A stretch of DNA of 9,835 nucleotides, taken from positions 1-9,835 of the forward strand of contig MTNL01000169.1 in the NCBI GenBank assembly GCA_002010365.1. Reading direction: 5' to 3'. Both the position numbers and the translations under genes were made by a program. Source of the DNA: Candidatus Acetothermia bacterium JdFR-50 (lineage in GTDB: Bacteria > Bipolaricaulota > Bipolaricaulia > Bipolaricaulales > Bipolaricaulaceae). Shown piece after piece: positions 6,588 to 9,835 of this stretch (position 1 is its first letter; each line of letters starts with the position of its first letter). Under the pieces are notes generated by a model. It ran no database searches. It was not told the DNA's origin and was given only the letters and a program-made list of their open reading frames with translations.

Positions 6588-7511
6588 CTAGCGTTGGCCC
6601 CGCACGTAGGGAAGCCCCAAGGCGGCGGGCGCCCCGCGTCTCACCTTGCGGAGCCCCGCCACGGCCAAAACTAGTATAGCGAAGGCGTAGGGCATGAGCT
6701 TGAGAAATTCGGGGGGGAACCAACGTTGCAGCCGGTAGGCCAAGTGGTAGAGGGCCCCGAAGAGGACCACCCCACCTACCGCCTGCAGTGGATCCCAGGC
6801 GGCGAAAATGGTGAGGGCGATCACGATCCATCCCATCCCCGCGGTCATCCCTTCCGTCCACGAGGGCCGGTATTCCACCGAGAGGAACCCCCCCGCCACC
6901 CCGGCCAACACCCCGCCGAAGATGACACATAGATACCGCACCGCGAATACGTTTATCCCCATAGCATCGGCAGTGGCCGGGGACTCCCCCACTGACCGGA
7001 TGGCGATCCCCCACCGTGTCTTATATAGCACGAACCAGAGCACCGCCGCCAAAAAGAGCCCGATGTAGGTAAGGTAGCTGTGGTCCCGGAAGAGGGCCGG
7101 GCCCAGGATGGGGATCTCCTTCAGGCCGGGGATGGAGGCCTTGGGGAGAGGGTTTTTCAAGGAAATCCCCACCCATGAGGTCCCCAATAGCCCCGAGAGG
7201 CCCAGGCCGAAGATGGTGAGGGCCAGGCCCGAGACGTATTGGTTCGCCCGCAGGGTGATGGAGAAAAAGGCGTGGATGAGTGCCGAAAGCCCCCCCACTA
7301 CCGCCGCGGCCAGGATCCCGATCCAGGGGTTTCCGGTGCTCTGGGCCACGGCGAAGGCGGCCAGGGCTCCGAGGATCATCATCCCCTCCACCCCCAGATT
7401 TACCACCCCGCTCCGCTCGGCGTAGATCTCCCCCAGGGTCCCCCAAAGAAGCGGGGTACCGTAGGCCAGGGCCCGTCGCAAGGTATCTACGATCCAGCTT
7501 TCCCAGCCCAT
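6588..7511 (-). CDS. ABC transporter permease, second subunit (NupQ-like)
   Basis: A 307-residue inner-membrane permease of the branched-chain amino acid/ribose type (BPD_transp_2), the shorter of the two permeases in BMP-type importers. The motif LLWGTLGEIYAERSGVVNLGVEGMM (residues 22-46, broadly) is characteristic of this subunit. Several hydrophobic spans follow (about 45-60, 67-88, 94-108, 150-163, 195-215, 238-262, 284-295), with the conserved cytoplasmic loop RWGIAIRSVGESPATADAMGINV that contacts the ATPase. It forms a heterodimeric channel with the neighbouring permease. Its ATG at 7511 lies inside the end of that gene (25-bp overlap) with AGGAAGG upstream, indicating coupled translation. 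It resembles B. subtilis NupQ (nucleoside uptake), although the cargo here is not proven. Confidence 0.92.
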   Translation of the reverse strand: MGWESWIVDTLRRALAYGTPLLWGTLGEIYAERSGVVNLGVEGMMILGALAAFAVAQSTGNPWIGILAAAVVGGLSALIHAFFSITLRANQYVSGLALTIFGLGLSGLLGTSWVGISLKNPLPKASIPGLKEIPILGPALFRDHSYLTYIGLFLAAVLWFVLYKTRWGIAIRSVGESPATADAMGINVFAVRYLCVIFGGVLAGVAGGFLSVEYRPSWTEGMTAGMGWIVIALTIFAAWDPLQAVGGVVLFGALYHLAYRLQRWFPPEFLKLMPYAFAILVLAVAGLRKVRRGAPAALGLPYVRGQR

Positions 7512-8593
7512 CCCTTTTCCTTCCTGACAACCCTTACCTTCCAGTAAAGGAGCACCTCCACCCCGATGAGGAAGAAGAGGATCAGCCCGTTGAAGACCCC
7601 GGTGATCTGGAACGGCATCTGGAGGGTGACCTTTATCTCATCCCCCGCGGCGAAGATGAGGCCGAAAAGCAGCGAGGTCACGATGGCCGCCAGGGGACTT
7701 CCCCGGGCGAGCCAGGCCACGATAATGGCGGTGTAGCCGTATCCCAGGGAAACGTGGTCGGGCTCCAGCAACCGGTGGTGGATCCCCGCCACCTCCCCTA
7801 CCCCCGCCAGTCCCGCCAGGCCTCCGGAAAGGAGCATCACCCACAGGCTCACCCCCAGGAAGCTGATCCCGGCGTAGCGGGCGGCGTCGGGGGAATCTCC
7901 CACCACCCGGATCTCGTATCCCAAGCGGGTCCGGGAGAGAATGAGCGCCGCCGTCACCGCGGCGGCGAGTCCGATGAGGAGGGTGGGCCAGTGCACCTTG
8001 GAGTACTTGAAAAGGGGGAGCCAAGCATCCCGGGGGAAGAGGTCGGTGTAGGCGAAGCCCCGCATGGTGGGTCCCCGCCAGGGACCGTAGATGAGCCACT
8101 TCACGAAATAGGCCATGATGTAGTTCATCATCAAAGTGGAGATCACGTCGTTCACCTGGAGCTTTACTTTAAGCAGCGCGGGGATAATGCCCCACAGGGC
8201 CCCGGCGGCGAATCCCAAAACAAACATGGCGGGAATCTTCCAGGGGGCCGGGATCCCCGTGAAAAGGGCCACCCACGTGGCCGCCACCGCCCCCGCCAAG
8301 AGCTGCCCCTCCGCCCCGATGTTCCAGAACTTAGCCCGAAAGGCGATGACCAGCCCCACTCCACAGAGTAACAAGGGGATAGTACGCCGCAGGACCTCCA
8401 TGAGGCCGAAGCGCGTCCCCAGGGTGGTCCGCCCGATGGTGGAGTAGGCCTTGATCGGGCTCACCCCATAGGCCCAAAAGATCACCGACATGATGGCGAG
8501 GGCGATCAGTATGGCGAGGAGGGAATATCCCAGGATGGCCGTTCGGGTGGGGGCTAGACGGCGCTCGAATACAAGGGGGCCTATGCGCTTCAC
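7487..8593 (-). CDS. ABC transporter permease, first subunit (NupP-like)
   Basis: A 368-residue inner-membrane permease (BPD_transp_2), the longer partner in BMP-type importers. After a cytoplasmic N-terminus there is a membrane span at about 18-43, then VLRRTIPLLLCGVGLVIAFRAKFWNIGAEGQ (about 67-97), whose FWNIGAEGQ is a hallmark of this subunit. Also present are NDVISTLMMNYI (about 147-158) and the coupling loop RLGYEIRVVGDSPDAARYAG. Further hydrophobic spans run to the C-terminus, where a basic tail (KVRVVRKEKGWAGK) is probably cytoplasmic. The GTG start overlaps the TGA of the ATPase gene by 4 bp (GTGA), a standard sign of translational coupling and fixed stoichiometry. It overlaps the next permease gene by 25 bp. 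It resembles B. subtilis NupP. Confidence 0.92.
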   Translation of the reverse strand: MKRIGPLVFERRLAPTRTAILGYSLLAILIALAIMSVIFWAYGVSPIKAYSTIGRTTLGTRFGLMEVLRRTIPLLLCGVGLVIAFRAKFWNIGAEGQLLAGAVAATWVALFTGIPAPWKIPAMFVLGFAAGALWGIIPALLKVKLQVNDVISTLMMNYIMAYFVKWLIYGPWRGPTMRGFAYTDLFPRDAWLPLFKYSKVHWPTLLIGLAAAVTAALILSRTRLGYEIRVVGDSPDAARYAGISFLGVSLWVMLLSGGLAGLAGVGEVAGIHHRLLEPDHVSLGYGYTAIIVAWLARGSPLAAIVTSLLFGLIFAAGDEIKVTLQMPFQITGVFNGLILFFLIGVEVLLYWKVRVVRKEKGWAGKAGS

Positions 8594-9835
8594 GTCCGCG
8601 CTCCTCGTTTTTCCCCCGCCATCATGAGGCCGATCCCCTCAAGGGTCGCCTCCTCGGGGGTCACCTCGCCCATGATCTCCCCTTCGAAGATCACCGCGAT
8701 CCTATCTGCCAGAGTCATGAGCTCCTCCAGGTCCTCGGAGATAAGGAGGATAGCGGCCCCCCGGCTCCGTTGCTCCAGGAGGATTTGTCGGATCTGCTCT
8801 GTGGCGCCGACGTCCAAGCCGTAAGTGGGATGGGCTGCGATAACCAGGGCCGGGTCGCCCGAGAGCTCCCGGGCCAGGATCAGTCGCTGTATGTTCCCGC
8901 CCGAGAGGAGCTTGGCCGGGGTTTGGGCGTTGGGGGTCATGATCTCGTACTCCTCGATGGCCGTTTCGGCGAACCGCCGCACCGCCCGGAGGTCCAGGAA
9001 GGGCCCGTGACAGAAGGGGGGACGGTGGTGCTTCTTCAAGATCAAGTTCTCCGCTACCGACATCTCGGGGACGATCCCCATTTTGAGGCGCTCCTCGGGG
9101 ATGTGGGCCACCCCCTTGTCGGCGATCTGGCGGGGGTTCCGGTTGGTCACCTCCTCCCCCAGGACCACCACTCGACCCCGGGCCGCCCGCCTGAGTCCCG
9201 TGATCACCTCCACCAACTCCTTCTGGCCGTTCCCCGCCACCCCGGCGATCCCCAGGATCTCCCCTCGGCACACGGAGAAGGAAATTCCCTTCAGGGCGGG
9301 TAGCCCCCGGTCGGAGAAGGCCCACAGGTCCTCCACCAGCAGGGCCTCCTTCCCCCGCTCACACGCCGTCTTTTTGAGCCGGAACACTACCTCCCGCCCC
9401 ACCATCATCTCAGCCAGGGCGGGCTTGTCCACCTCGGAGGTGGGGAGCGTAGCCACCACCTTCCCCCGGCGCATCACCGTGACCCGATCCGCCACCGCCA
9501 TGACCTCGTCAAGTTTGTGGGTAATGAAGATCACCGAGTGTCCTTCTTCCTTCATCCGCTCCAGGATCTTGAAGAGCTCCTCTGCTTCCTGAGGGGTGAG
9601 GACAGAGGTGGGCTCGTCCAGGATCAGGATGTCCGCTCCCCTCACCAGGGCCTTGATGATCTCTACCCGCTGCTGCTCCCCGGCCGAGAGCTGCCACACA
9701 TAGGCCTTGGGGTCCACCCGGAGACCATATCGCTTCCCCAATTCTACGATCCTCTCTTCCACCGCCTTGGCCGGCTGGAGGAATGGGGTTCCCGCAAGGC
9801 CCAAGACCACGTTCTCCGCCACGGTGTGGCGGCCC
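8590..9835 (-). CDS. BMP-type ABC transporter ATPase (NupO-like), 5' end outside window
   Basis: The last 414 residues of a two-domain importer ATPase. The usual length is about 500, so roughly the first 90-95 residues, including the first Walker A, lie beyond the right edge. The frame is open to the edge: GRHTVAENVVLG precedes the internal GTG at 9822, so that GTG is not the start. Domain 1 shows the signature LSAGEQQRVEI (from residue 49 of the fragment), Walker B ILILDEPTS and the H-loop FITHK. Domain 2 has a P-loop-like GVAGNGQKEL (198-207), LSGGNIQR (310-317), ALVIAAHPTYGLD (329-341) and SED in place of the H-loop histidine. This asymmetry, one canonical and one degenerate ATP site, is normal for the RbsA/NupO family. 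It energises the two permeases encoded downstream and its stop overlaps the next start (GTGA). Confidence 0.93.
   Translation of the reverse strand, partial: GRHTVAENVVLGLAGTPFLQPAKAVEERIVELGKRYGLRVDPKAYVWQLSAGEQQRVEIIKALVRGADILILDEPTSVLTPQEAEELFKILERMKEEGHSVIFITHKLDEVMAVADRVTVMRRGKVVATLPTSEVDKPALAEMMVGREVVFRLKKTACERGKEALLVEDLWAFSDRGLPALKGISFSVCRGEILGIAGVAGNGQKELVEVITGLRRAARGRVVVLGEEVTNRNPRQIADKGVAHIPEERLKMGIVPEMSVAENLILKKHHRPPFCHGPFLDLRAVRRFAETAIEEYEIMTPNAQTPAKLLSGGNIQRLILARELSGDPALVIAAHPTYGLDVGATEQIRQILLEQRSRGAAILLISEDLEELMTLADRIAVIFEGEIMGEVTPEEATLEGIGLMMAGEKRGART

Noticed and set aside
8700..9260. Degenerate second ATP site in the ATPase (Gln in the P-loop position, no H-loop His) as a sign of gene decay
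   Set aside because: This asymmetry is a regular property of RbsA/NupO-type double ATPases, and the rest of the domain is intact.

Overview
The window comes from a GC-rich bacterium. All seven genes lie on the minus strand, so the biological order runs from the right edge to the left edge. Short gaps, coupled starts (GTGA overlap, 25-bp overlap) and purine-rich Shine-Dalgarno sequences are typically bacterial. The phylum cannot be settled from this sequence. The heptamer arrays and the protein style would fit a deep-branching or thermophilic lineage, but that is only an impression.

Right half (about 9835 to 5370): a complete BMP-type (basic membrane protein / NupNOPQ-like) ABC uptake system apart from its truncated first gene. 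It has a duplicated-domain ATPase (N-terminus outside the window), two membrane permeases and a secreted periplasmic/extracytoplasmic binding protein. This family normally carries purine nucleosides, purine bases or related compounds. A well-formed intrinsic terminator follows the binding-protein gene.

Left half (5281 to 1): an ssnA-type amidohydrolase, a ygfK-type FMN/FAD/Fe-S oxidoreductase and the first two fifths or so of a zinc-ribbon threonine-synthase-like PLP enzyme. ssnA and ygfK are hallmark genes of the selenium-dependent molybdenum hydroxylase / anaerobic purine (xanthine, uric acid) breakdown cluster known from E. coli (ygeWXY-hyuA-ygfK-ssnA-xdhD) and many anaerobes.

Taken together, the region looks like an import-and-degrade unit. 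The ABC system would bring in a purine-like compound, which SsnA and YgfK, with partners presumably further left (xanthine dehydrogenase, hydantoinase/dihydropyrimidinase, YgeW, YgeY), would then deaminate and reductively dismantle. The substrate is inferred from context only.

The least expected structures are three tandem arrays, each of exactly four 7-bp units, embedded in frame in ygfK. Two are nearly adjacent near the 3' end and one lies in the linker before the FAD domain. A 16-bp direct repeat duplicates the ribosome-binding region ahead of the binding-protein gene. No tRNA, rRNA, CRISPR or insertion sequence is visible, and no gap longer than 90 bp lacks a gene.
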